Shown here one piece after another: positions 15,608-23,064 of a stretch of 64,000 nt of DNA. The translations under genes and the position numbers were made by a program. Source of the stretch: a virus; the IMG/VR virus record IMGVR_UViG_3300025647_000019, positions 1-64,000 of that record, one strand, 5' to 3'. A model generated the notes under the pieces. It worked only from the letters and a program-made list of their open reading frames with translations. It ran no database searches and was not told the origin of the DNA. The first letter of the stretch is position 1, and each line of letters begins with the position of its first letter.

Positions 15608-16564
15608 ATGACACAGGTTGAAATCAAGTCGGGTCTTTTCTATTCCCAAGAAATCAACGGCTCTTTCCCCCTCGCTAAGGAATATGTTAACTGTCATACT
15701 TCGAAGAAAGACGGTTACATTTGGATCATCCGCGATTCGAAGCAGATCAAGGTTCACGTGGGTCGAAACGATTTCAACATCATCACTGCTGAATCCCTGA
15801 AGTCCGATGCTGAGATTTCTCAGGAAATTGAGGATCGCTTCACTGTCATGGAAACTCTGGTCGATGGCGTTATCAATCGTACGATCAAGACAATGATTCT
15901 CTCCGGTGCTCCCGGTATCGGTAAGTCTTTCACCGTTGACGAAAAGCTGATGAAGGCTAAGCGTGAAGGTAAGATCCGTTTCAATTGTCTGACCGGTTCT
16001 TGTACTCCCATCGGTCTTTATCTCCAGCTCTGGAATCACCAAAATGAGGGCGATGTTCTGGTTCTGGATGACATTGATTCGATTTTCAATGATCAGGAAT
16101 CTCTGAACCTTCTGAAGGGTGCTCTGGATACTGGTCGTACTCGTCAGATTTCTTGGATGTCCGCTTCTAGCTTCCTTCGGGAAGAAGGTGTTGACAATAC
16201 CTTTGAATTCAAGGGTACGGTTATTTTTATCACCAATATGAATTTTGATGAAATGATTGAGAAGGGTACTAAGCTTTCTCCTCACTTCGCCGCTCTGGTT
16301 AACCGAGCTGTTTATCTCGATCTTGGGATTCACTCGACCCGAGAGATCATGGTTCGTATCAATCAGGTGGTTCGGAATACTACTATGCTCGAGGATCTTG
16401 GGGTTTCCAAGATGCATGCTGATGAGATTATGGATTGGATGGATTCTCATAAGGAAACTCTCCGGTCTCTTTCCATCCGCACTATCCTTCAGCTGGCTAG
16501 CTTCATCAAGACCAGCCCCCGTAGCTGGAAGATGATTGCCGAAGCTACAATGATCAAGAGGTAA
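15608..16564 (+). CDS. AAA+ ATPase (318 aa)
   Basis: P-loop ATPase with Walker A GAPGIGKS (100-107), Walker B VLVLDDID (150-157), sensor-1-like VIFITN (205-210) and a helical C-terminal lid (about 240-318). The first 95 residues are a separate beta-rich region. Family resemblance is to phage single-domain AAA+ proteins, not to gp44 clamp loaders. Codons are distinctly C/G-ending (CTG, CGT, ATC, GGT) compared with late genes, and RBS and promoter are strong, suggesting high early expression. Partner and role are unknown; replication, recombination or takeover are all possible. Confidence 0.75.
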   Translation: MTQVEIKSGLFYSQEINGSFPLAKEYVNCHTSKKDGYIWIIRDSKQIKVHVGRNDFNIITAESLKSDAEISQEIEDRFTVMETLVDGVINRTIKTMILSGAPGIGKSFTVDEKLMKAKREGKIRFNCLTGSCTPIGLYLQLWNHQNEGDVLVLDDIDSIFNDQESLNLLKGALDTGRTRQISWMSASSFLREEGVDNTFEFKGTVIFITNMNFDEMIEKGTKLSPHFAALVNRAVYLDLGIHSTREIMVRINQVVRNTTMLEDLGVSKMHADEIMDWMDSHKETLRSLSIRTILQLASFIKTSPRSWKMIAEATMIKR

Positions 16565-16576
16565 AGGAGCAGTAAA

Positions 16577-16798
16577 ATGGGAAATGAAACACACGGTGCC
16601 GATCCTATTGTAATGAATCATTTGGATGATGCATATATAGCACTTCAGAAAGCAGCATCGGCATGTAAATGTAGCGATGTAAAGGCTGTTAGAGATGGAA
16701 TGGTTATCAATTCTATTTGGGATGCAGAGGACATGGTTACATCGATAATGGATGAACTGTTTGATATGGAATATGATGAAGAAAGAAGGAAAAAATGA
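16577..16798 (+). CDS. Hypothetical helical protein (73 aa)
   Basis: RBS AAAGGAG precedes the ATG. The sequence is all-helical and acidic, with a pair of cysteines (ACKCSD, near residues 29-31) and an acidic/basic tail (EYDEERRKK). It overlaps the next start by 4 bases. Function unknown. Confidence 0.55.
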   Translation: MGNETHGADPIVMNHLDDAYIALQKAASACKCSDVKAVRDGMVINSIWDAEDMVTSIMDELFDMEYDEERRKK

Positions 16799-16935
16799 AA
16801 AAGAAATATGAAAAACCTGAAGTAAAGTCAGTTGAAGTTAAGCTAGGTGTATTTGGCGAATATGGTCGCCATAGACCTGACCATGATGACAATGGGAACC
16901 ACTTTGGATGGTTCAAGAAATTCGGAGGAAAATAA
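16795..16935 (+). CDS. Small peptide with RiPP-leader-like start (46 aa)
   Basis: Opens MKKKYEKPEVKSVEVKLG, a YxxPxL-like element of the kind recognised by RiPP recognition domains (lasso and PqqA-type leaders), followed by GVFGEYGRHRPDHDDNG and a GGK end. No modification enzyme is seen nearby, so chance resemblance is quite possible. Translation is supported by an ATGA overlap with the upstream gene and by an RBS-like AAGAAGGAA. Confidence 0.45.
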   Translation: MKKKYEKPEVKSVEVKLGVFGEYGRHRPDHDDNGNHFGWFKKFGGK

Positions 16936-16936
16936 A

Positions 16937-17131
16937 GTGTCTCGCATTAAAGAAATCGAAATTGAAATTGCTGAAATTGATCATGAAATGGGAACTTTGA
17001 AGGCAGAGTTATCAGAAGAATTTGACGAAGATAGGATCAGTTGGTATTTAGCCGAAATTGCAATGCTTGGTGATGAAAAAATTGCTTTGCTCGAAGAACT
17101 TCACCATCTAGAAATTGAAGGAGAATTTTAA
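16937..17131 (+). CDS. Coiled-coil hypothetical protein (64 aa)
   Basis: The start is GTG 16937, with GGAGGAAAA 6 bases upstream; the longer frame from 16847 overlaps the small peptide. Nearly the whole product is a heptad-like acidic helix (IKEIEIEIAEIDHEMG, LLEELHHLEIEGEF). Probably a small dimeric coiled coil. It overlaps the next ATG by one base. Confidence 0.55.
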   Translation: MSRIKEIEIEIAEIDHEMGTLKAELSEEFDEDRISWYLAEIAMLGDEKIALLEELHHLEIEGEF

Positions 17132-17337
17132 TGGATTTACATGTACCTGAAGCAAGATTTCTTGCTCTTATTCCTCAAAGGTTTTTAAGAGACGCTATTC
17201 AAAATGGAATGAATAGAAATATCACAGAAACAAAGGAAAGAAATCGCAGACAAGACTGGGAAAAGAATTGGATTGGAAATCCTCAGTATGGGCCTTGGTC
17301 AATGTTGCTTGGTTTTAGTCGAAAGGCAAGGCGATGA
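17131..17337 (+). CDS. Hypothetical basic protein (68 aa)
   Basis: Sequence rich in R, N and W (NITETKERNRRQDWEKNW). The ATG overlaps the preceding stop by one base and the 3' end overlaps the DUF3310 gene by 4. No family recognised. Confidence 0.5.
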   Translation: MDLHVPEARFLALIPQRFLRDAIQNGMNRNITETKERNRRQDWEKNWIGNPQYGPWSMLLGFSRKARR

Positions 17338-18026
17338 TTGATTGTGGAGGAACTTGGTGTTTTGATATAAATTGTGTATCATGTTGTCCACATCATCATT
17401 ATACGGAAAGGGAACTTTCCCTTTCAACTCAATCATTGAAAGAAGCAGTCATTGATGAATTAAATGCTGAAATTGAATTGGCAAAAAACACCCCTGTTCC
17501 TGAAGAATTGTGGGGAAATAAATTTTTTTGGGATACAAAATATCATTGTTGGTCGTTACTGAGTTATCCAAACCATCATTTTACAAAAAAAGAACATATG
17601 GAAAATCCAAAATGGGACAAATATATTGAAAAATATGAAAAACATATGGCAAGTCCTGAAATGGCAAAATACAAAAGATGGGCACAAATTGACATGAAAG
17701 AACGTGACGATGATGAAATGGAAAGGTTCGTAAAAAGAATGAATGATGATATTCGAAGGTGCGGATGTGGAATAACAGATCAAAAGGAAACAGACCCAAT
17801 AAATCATCCATCACATTATTGCAATCGTTCAATGGAAGCAATTGACATTATTGAAATGTGTATATCAATTGAGAAAAATCCAATGGTTGCTTATAATATG
17901 AGCAATGTCCTCAAGTATTTGCTCAGGTTCAGGGATAAGGGCAAAGACCTAGAGGATCTTCAGAAAGCCCGCTGGTATCTCAATCGTATGATTGATAAAG
18001 TCGGTGAAGAAGTGTCCCCAGATTGA
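17334..18026 (+). CDS. DUF3310 protein with Cys/His-rich N-terminus
   Basis: The C-terminal residues about 155-222 match the DUF3310 pattern of phage nucleotide-metabolism-associated proteins: INHPSHY, MEAIDIIEM and the NVLKYLLRFRDKGK / DLQKARWYLNRMI helix. The N-terminus is unusual: C4, C9, C14, C17, C18 and H20-H22 form a probable metal site. Between them lies a long charged linker with two W/H-rich patches. DUF3310 function is not established. A typical DUF3310 protein is 60-120 aa, so this is an extended or fused form. Confidence 0.7.
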   Translation: MIDCGGTWCFDINCVSCCPHHHYTERELSLSTQSLKEAVIDELNAEIELAKNTPVPEELWGNKFFWDTKYHCWSLLSYPNHHFTKKEHMENPKWDKYIEKYEKHMASPEMAKYKRWAQIDMKERDDDEMERFVKRMNDDIRRCGCGITDQKETDPINHPSHYCNRSMEAIDIIEMCISIEKNPMVAYNMSNVLKYLLRFRDKGKDLEDLQKARWYLNRMIDKVGEEVSPD

Positions 18027-18146
18027 CCTGTACTCAACGTAAACCCAAGGCCCTTTATGATAGGATGTCCAAAAAAACGCGCGCTTATACACACGTATAG
18101 GAGCTCATTATGTATATGTAAAATAATAACTTAGCAAAATTAAATT

Positions 18147-18180
18147 AAATGGGGTAGAGGATCAACTTTTCCCCATTTTT
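18147..18180 (+). terminator. Probable terminator hairpin
   Basis: Stem AAATGGGG / CCCCATTT with a 16-nt loop, then a run of T. Weaker than the other terminators because of the long loop. Confidence 0.5.
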
Positions 18181-18182
18181 TA

Positions 18183-18211
18183 TTTACTTTTTTATTGGTT
18201 TTTAGTATAAT
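18183..18211 (+). promoter_or_regulatory. Promoter of accessory cluster 3
   Basis: TTTACT (18183-18188), 17-nt spacer, TATAAT (18206-18211), with ATG 18250 downstream. Confidence 0.75.
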
Positions 18212-18249
18212 ATACATAGTTAAAACAGAATTTTTACAAGGAGTTATTC

Positions 18250-18576
18250 ATGAATAAGCGAGTCAAGACCAACCGGATCCAGTGGGTGAATACTAACATC
18301 CACCCCTCCGAGATTCCGGCCTTTGCAGCATGGGATGGCGTGACGGTCCTTGGTATTTGCACCGTTCTGGATCGTCTTCTTGGTAAGAACAATTTCAAGG
18401 TTCCTTACAATTATCGTCTTGATTGGGAAACCCGTTCCAAGATCCTGATGGATTGGTGCGAGAAGTTCAATGTTTCCTATTACGCTGCTCCTCGTGAAGA
18501 ATTCTTTATTGGCCGAGGAATTGATCAAGCTCTCATGGACCACAATGCTTTCGTAGTTGTTGAAGATCTTTCTTAG
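18250..18576 (+). CDS. Hypothetical early protein (108 aa)
   Basis: RBS AAGGAG lies 8 bases before the ATG. An alpha/beta sequence with a conserved-looking NIHPSEIPAFAAWDGVTVLG start and FVVVEDLS end; no catalytic signature. Codons are notably C/G-ending, as in the AAA+ gene, suggesting strong early expression. Family not recognised. Confidence 0.6.
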   Translation: MNKRVKTNRIQWVNTNIHPSEIPAFAAWDGVTVLGICTVLDRLLGKNNFKVPYNYRLDWETRSKILMDWCEKFNVSYYAAPREEFFIGRGIDQALMDHNAFVVVEDLS

Positions 18577-18588
18577 GAGGAAAGTAAA

Positions 18589-18819
18589 ATGACTTTGTAT
18601 GGACGTTATCTTCACTGCCGTAAGGTTATCGTTTCAATGCAGGATTTGATTACTGAATTGGATCGAATGCTCAAGAATTACAGTTTCGGAAATGGTAATT
18701 TTGATCTGGATCGAATGTGGGAACGAAGGGAAAAGTATTCCGAAATGCTTGATATTTTGGAATCCGAATCTCACTATTGTGAACTGATCATGGAATATAA
18801 TCAGGATCATTCCTGGTAA
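18589..18819 (+). CDS. Hypothetical helical protein (76 aa)
   Basis: RBS GGAGGAAAG precedes the ATG. Two helices rich in R, E and M (VIVSMQDLITELDRML; MWERREKYSEMLDILE) suggest a helical hairpin. Function unknown. Confidence 0.55.
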   Translation: MTLYGRYLHCRKVIVSMQDLITELDRMLKNYSFGNGNFDLDRMWERREKYSEMLDILESESHYCELIMEYNQDHSW

Positions 18820-18829
18820 GGAGAGAGAA

Positions 18830-19027
18830 ATGAAAGACCTAACTAAAAAGTTTATTCAGGAAATTGCCTTTATTGATTATGGACTTACTGGTTCTTGTGG
18901 AATTGAGTTTGAATGGTTTCTTCGAGGTGAAAGAAAAAAGATTATTGATATGATCGAATTCTTTGATCTCGATAGGAATGAGATTGAGCGGGAAGCTAAG
19001 AAACTTCAGATGCAGAAAGTTGGTTAA
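18830..19027 (+). CDS. Hypothetical protein (65 aa)
   Basis: RBS AGGAGAGAG precedes the ATG. A helical product with an FEWFLRGERKKIIDM core. The next gene starts 2 bases after its stop. Function unknown. Confidence 0.5.
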   Translation: MKDLTKKFIQEIAFIDYGLTGSCGIEFEWFLRGERKKIIDMIEFFDLDRNEIEREAKKLQMQKVG

Positions 19028-19029
19028 AA

Positions 19030-19257
19030 ATGACTATTCAAGAATATTATGATATGCTGGAAAAGCACGATTGGTATTATTGTTTCTCTGATGACCATCG
19101 TTATTGGGTTGCTGGTGAACGTAGCATCAAGGAACTGAGAAGACTTGCTGATGAACATGGTGAAGCTTTCTACACTTTGCTTGAAGGATTTTTTAATCAC
19201 CATTTCAGTGGAAAGCCTTGGGGAAATGAACAGGCTCCTAAGCCAGAAAGGCCATAA
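19030..19257 (+). CDS. Hypothetical protein (75 aa)
   Basis: Contains aromatic/H-rich DWYYCFSDDHRYWVAGERS near the N-terminus and a second helix EHGEAFYTLLEGFFNHHF. Possibly a small globular inhibitor type; no family recognised. Coupled to the upstream gene by a 2-base gap. Confidence 0.5.
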   Translation: MTIQEYYDMLEKHDWYYCFSDDHRYWVAGERSIKELRRLADEHGEAFYTLLEGFFNHHFSGKPWGNEQAPKPERP

Positions 19258-19259
19258 CA

Positions 19260-19373
19260 ATGCTTACCTTTTTAGGAAAACTCCCGTGGTTGATTGTCTG
19301 GACAATCGCAATTATTATTGCTATTCCATTTTATATTCTTTCTGTCATTGTTAAGATATTTACTCTTAACTGA
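19260..19373 (+). CDS. Membrane micropeptide (37 aa)
   Basis: MLTFLGKLPWLIVWTIAIII and further hydrophobic residues form a single transmembrane helix spanning about residues 8-32. The start is 2 bases after the previous stop. No assigned role. Confidence 0.4.
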   Translation: MLTFLGKLPWLIVWTIAIIIAIPFYILSVIVKIFTLN

Positions 19374-19386
19374 TAGGAGATCAACT

Positions 19387-19707
19387 ATGAAAGATCTAAC
19401 ATTAAAAAATGCTCCCCCAATTATCTCTCATTGGATTATCAAATATGATGACGTATTTGAAATGCCACAATATATTCAAGGGAAATTGGTAAACGATTAT
19501 AACGGATTTAAAGCAAAAGAAAATATTATACTGGATAATCTAATAGGAGTTGATCTTGGAAAAATCCCCCGAGCATATACTACAGACGGGGAAACGTTTT
19601 TATTAGCTGGTAAAGGGAGAAGAATGTTTTTAGTAGAAAATATTCCCCCTGATAATTGGCTTTTAGAGTCAGATGATTTAGATGAAGACTTGGATTCGGA
19701 CATTTAA
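19387..19707 (+). CDS. Hypothetical acidic protein (106 aa)
   Basis: The start is ATG 19387, with AGGAGATCAACT upstream; an upstream extension to 19294 overlaps the membrane peptide. The product has I/P/D-rich strands and an acidic tail (SDDLDEDLDSDI). No conserved domain recognised. Confidence 0.55.
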   Translation: MKDLTLKNAPPIISHWIIKYDDVFEMPQYIQGKLVNDYNGFKAKENIILDNLIGVDLGKIPRAYTTDGETFLLAGKGRRMFLVENIPPDNWLLESDDLDEDLDSDI

Positions 19708-19722
19708 TCAAAGGTTATTAAA

Positions 19723-20259
19723 ATGATTAATTCACTAAAGGTAGACGGGATCTTAAGAGAACGTTCTTCTAAGACTTTACTTACTGGGGATTATTCCGAA
19801 ATTGAAATTCAATGTTATGAATGTGGGATCTGGAAATCAGTAAAAAAACTTACAAATGAAATGATCACTGAAAAGTTTTTCTGTGGTTCTTGCAAAAGAA
19901 AAAACAAAGCTCCCAAAAAGAAGATCACAAAAAAGAAAACTACCAAAGCAAAAAAATGGAAGAATCAATTTCCAGAAAATTGTCCCCATAAAGCATTTTT
20001 TGGATGCAAAGTGGCCAATCAATGCCAGGGTTGCTATTATAATCCAGATAAAAAAATTGCTCTTATGCCAAAATATGGAATTCCCTTTGAACCCGGTGAA
20101 AAGAAAAATACTAAGGAACATTGGTTTTATGGGGATAAAAAACATTCAGAAAAAGCATTGGGTTTACTAGAAGAGATAAAATCGGGGAAGGGATTACTTA
20201 AAGGGGGAGCTAGATCCCACTTTAAATATGCTCGAAAAAAGTATGATGAAGATGAATAA
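19723..20259 (+). CDS. Hypothetical basic protein with Zn-ribbon-like Cys pairs
   Basis: 178 residues. The N-terminal 60 residues carry CYECG and CGSCKRK, a CxxC-x(n)-CxxC zinc ribbon. A lysine tract (APKKKITKKKTTKAKKWK) follows, then further cysteines (CPHKAFFGCKVANQCQGCYY) that may form a second metal site. A nucleic acid-binding role is likely but unproven. Confidence 0.55.
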   Translation: MINSLKVDGILRERSSKTLLTGDYSEIEIQCYECGIWKSVKKLTNEMITEKFFCGSCKRKNKAPKKKITKKKTTKAKKWKNQFPENCPHKAFFGCKVANQCQGCYYNPDKKIALMPKYGIPFEPGEKKNTKEHWFYGDKKHSEKALGLLEEIKSGKGLLKGGARSHFKYARKKYDEDE

Positions 20260-20264
20260 TTTTA

Positions 20265-20293
20265 TTTACTTTTTGACTTAAATACTGTATAAT
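20265..20293 (+). promoter_or_regulatory. Promoter of DUF932 gene
   Basis: TTTACT (20265-20270), 17-nt spacer, TATAAT (20288-20293). Confidence 0.75.
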
Positions 20294-20341
20294 ATACAGG
20301 TCACAATAAAAATGGTTAATTTACAAACCGGAGGTTACATA

Positions 20342-21208
20342 ATGGAAACTCAAACACAGACGATCACTGAGCCCGTATTGGATATGGGTGAACGTGGAAC
20401 TCCAACTGAACACATGGAAGCTTATCAATTTACCGTTAGGGAAGAAGAACTTACTACTCCCTCGGGCTTGATTGTTCCCGGGAAGAGGGCGATCGTTCGG
20501 GAAGACACTGAAGAGGTTATCGGTACTGTTGGATCTCACTATAAGGTTCTCACTCATGCCGAAGCTTTGGATCCTATTATTCGCAATTTGGAAAGTCGGG
20601 GACTTAAGACCTTCAAGAGAGTTAATCTCGTTGATGGTGGAGCTAAGATGTTCGCTAACATCTATTTCCCCGGTGAAGAATTTGAAGTAGGGGATCATAG
20701 CAATGATTCGGTTTGGCCTGGCGTATCAGTAGTTAATTCTCTGGATGGTTCTTTGAAGTATCGTCCCGAAGCTACTATTTATCGTTTGGCTTGTACTAAC
20801 GGTATGAGAATCCCGATGAAGATGGCTGGATTTTCGGCTATTCATTCTAAGAATCAGGACTTTGAATCTATTGTAGAAAAGATCCTGGCTTCTATTTCTG
20901 AAGGTTCTCATTTTCATACTTTCCATCGGATGGCTAATATCGGTCGACCGGCCGATACTATTGAGCTTCAGATTGATCAGATTCTTGAAGACAAGAAGTC
21001 TACCTTCCCCCGTCGATATAAGGATCTGGTTATGGCGGAAATCGCTAAGAATACCAATATCCGATTCAACACTATTACAGTTTGGGATATCTACAATGCT
21101 TTCCAATCTGTAATTGAGCATCACATGATTCGGGAAAAGGGTAAGGTTATTCGAGGACGGGCTCTGGAAGAAGATCTTTTCAAGTACTTCAGTACAGTTG
21201 CTTCCTAA
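20342..21208 (+). CDS. DUF932 family protein (288 aa)
   Basis: Phage/plasmid-type DUF932 protein: GTVGSHYKVLTHAEAL (about 60-75), a central FANIYFPGEEF region, LKYRPEATIYRLACTNGM and a helical C-terminal third. The family is found on plasmids and phages; its biochemical role is not established. The start is ATG 20342 with GGAGG 9 bases upstream; an upstream GTG frame from 20312 has no RBS. Codon use is CG-shifted like the AAA+ gene. It forms a monocistronic unit ending in a strong terminator. Confidence 0.75.
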   Translation: METQTQTITEPVLDMGERGTPTEHMEAYQFTVREEELTTPSGLIVPGKRAIVREDTEEVIGTVGSHYKVLTHAEALDPIIRNLESRGLKTFKRVNLVDGGAKMFANIYFPGEEFEVGDHSNDSVWPGVSVVNSLDGSLKYRPEATIYRLACTNGMRIPMKMAGFSAIHSKNQDFESIVEKILASISEGSHFHTFHRMANIGRPADTIELQIDQILEDKKSTFPRRYKDLVMAEIAKNTNIRFNTITVWDIYNAFQSVIEHHMIREKGKVIRGRALEEDLFKYFSTVAS

Positions 21209-21230
21209 AAAATCTTAAATATTTAAACCT

Positions 21231-21258
21231 AAACGGGGACTTCGGTCCCCGTTTTTTT
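21231..21258 (+). terminator. UUCG-loop terminator after DUF932 gene
   Basis: Perfect 10-bp stem AAACGGGGAC / GTCCCCGTTT closed by a TTCG tetraloop, followed by four further T. It separates the accessory region from the packaging/head operon. Confidence 0.9.
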
Positions 21259-21315
21259 GTGTAGATATATTAAAATAATTATATTAGATATTTATTTAGG
21301 AAAAAGGAGAAAAAA

Positions 21316-23058
21316 TTGGGCATTAAAAAGGGAAGTTCTAGATTAACTAAAAAGGAAATGTATTCTGAGATATTAAAATGCACAAAGTCTTGTGAATACT
21401 ATCTCCAAAATTATGGTAAGGTTTATAATGCAAAAAAGGGGTATGTTCCTTTTAATCTTTATGAATATCAAAAAGAAGGTTTAAAGGACTTCCAAAATCA
21501 TCGATTCAATATAACTCTTAAATCTAGACAAACGGGACTTTCAACTTTAGCTGCAGGATATATTGCTTGGATGGTTTGCTTTTTTCAAGCAAAAGAAATA
21601 GTTATTGTTGCAGACAAACAGGATAATGCTCAAGGATTTATTAGAAAGGTTAAAACCTTCATTAGAAAATCTCCACAATGGATGGTTCCAACTATCACTT
21701 CAGACAATAAGAAAAGTTTAGAATTTGGGAATGGTTCTCGAGTATCAGCCCAAGCAACAACTGCAAATGCAGGACGTTCTGAATCTTTATCTTTATTAGT
21801 AATCGATGAAGCTGCAATTATTGAATCTAGTAAAGTTGATGATCTTTGGGCTGCAGCTTTTCCAACACTATCAATGGGGGGGTCTGCTTTAATTATTTCA
21901 ACACCAAAGGGTGTTGGAAATTTTTATCATAAACAATGGTTGAATGCTATAAATAAAGAATCCGATTTTAATCCGATTGTTATTCACTGGACACAAAATC
22001 CTATTTATGCAAAAGATTTAGAATGGAATTGTACAAGTCCCAAATGTGGGAAAAAACAGGAAAAAGAACATATTTGGGACGACAAATGTGAATTCTGTGA
22101 TGAAAAAATAATGCCTACTTCTCCTTGGTATGAAGAGCAGAAAAAACAACTTGGAGATCCCCGAAAAGTAGCCCAAGAATTAGATATGAACTTTTTGGGT
22201 TCTGGTGATAATGTTATCCTTGAAGAGCACCTCAATAAAATGGAAAATAAATACGTCAAACCCCCTATTAGAATTTCGGGATTTGATAATAATTTATGGA
22301 TTTGGGAAGAACCAATAGAGAACGAGGAATATTTAATAGTAGGTGATGTGGCAAGAGGTGATGGTCAAGATTATTCTGCTTGTCATGTAATCAAATTATC
22401 CAATTTGGAACAAGTTGCCGAATACAAAGCAAAACTACCACCGGATTTATATGCAAAGTTTTTATATAAATTGGGCGAAGATTATAATAAGGGATTAATG
22501 GTAGTTGAAGCAAATAGTATTGGATATGCAACTTGTTTAAAATTGCAAGAAATGAAATATCCAAATCAATTTTATTCCATGAAGGGGCAATTTAATGCTA
22601 GGAATAAAAAAAAGCTAGAGAGAGCTTTTAGGGATAAGGAAAATATGGTTCCAGGATTCCAAACAACTTCGGCATCCAGACCATTATTAGTTTCACAATT
22701 AGAAGAAGACGTTAGAAATTTAAATATTAAAATTCATTCGATAAGAACTGTAAATGAATTGAGAACGTTGATCTGGAATAATGGAAAACCAGAAGCAACG
22801 GCAGGATATAATGACGATTTATGTATTTCTTTAGGGATCGGATTATTAGTAGTAGCTACGACATTAAAGGACATTACAGATTCGAAATTATTATTGGAAG
22901 AAACTCTAAAAGGAATATCGAATAATTATACAGAGGCAGATGAAGTAATTGACAATTTAAATATGTCAATAAAGAAAAACCAACACGGAGTAAATCCATG
23001 GGTTATGACGAATTCACAAGGGCAAGAAGAAGATATTTCTTGGCTTATAAAAAAGTAG
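21316..23058 (+). CDS. gp17: Terminase large subunit
   Basis: DNA-packaging ATPase and nuclease that docks on the portal. The 580 residues show an RQ-type Walker A variant SRQTGLST (70-77, with no Lys before the Ser), Walker B LLVIDE (160-165), the coupling motif STPKG and a C-terminal RNase H-like nuclease opened by LIVGDVARGDGQDYSA. Four cysteines, C239-x4-C244-x13-C258-x2-C261, form a probable zinc ribbon between the domains, not typical of T4 gp17. TTG start with AAAAAGGAGAAA upstream. It lies directly before the portal gene. Confidence 0.92.
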   Translation: MGIKKGSSRLTKKEMYSEILKCTKSCEYYLQNYGKVYNAKKGYVPFNLYEYQKEGLKDFQNHRFNITLKSRQTGLSTLAAGYIAWMVCFFQAKEIVIVADKQDNAQGFIRKVKTFIRKSPQWMVPTITSDNKKSLEFGNGSRVSAQATTANAGRSESLSLLVIDEAAIIESSKVDDLWAAAFPTLSMGGSALIISTPKGVGNFYHKQWLNAINKESDFNPIVIHWTQNPIYAKDLEWNCTSPKCGKKQEKEHIWDDKCEFCDEKIMPTSPWYEEQKKQLGDPRKVAQELDMNFLGSGDNVILEEHLNKMENKYVKPPIRISGFDNNLWIWEEPIENEEYLIVGDVARGDGQDYSACHVIKLSNLEQVAEYKAKLPPDLYAKFLYKLGEDYNKGLMVVEANSIGYATCLKLQEMKYPNQFYSMKGQFNARNKKKLERAFRDKENMVPGFQTTSASRPLLVSQLEEDVRNLNIKIHSIRTVNELRTLIWNNGKPEATAGYNDDLCISLGIGLLVVATTLKDITDSKLLLEETLKGISNNYTEADEVIDNLNMSIKKNQHGVNPWVMTNSQGQEEDISWLIKK

Positions 23059-23064
23059 GGAATA

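Larger units (their letters stand above)
18027..18249 (+). promoter_or_regulatory. Intergenic regulatory stretch (223 bp)
   Basis: No gene is visible. The first part contains a GC-rich patch, ACGCGCGCTTATACACACG, including a small TATAC-ACAC-GTATA hairpin (about 18088-18101), then AT-rich DNA. A terminator-like hairpin and a promoter follow; both are listed separately. Confidence 0.5.

Noticed and set aside
15554-16621. Minus-strand open frame of 355 codons opposite the AAA+ ATPase gene
   Set aside because: It is the shadow of a C/G-ending plus-strand gene with complete Walker motifs, RBS and promoter; the minus-strand frame has no RBS or recognisable domain.
18244-18615. Minus-strand frame of 123 codons opposite the 108-aa gene
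   Set aside because: Opposite a well-started plus-strand gene with promoter and RBS. No independent evidence.
20321-21124. Minus-strand frames opposite the DUF932 gene
   Set aside because: Shadow frames of a recognised plus-strand domain, with no RBS or promoter.
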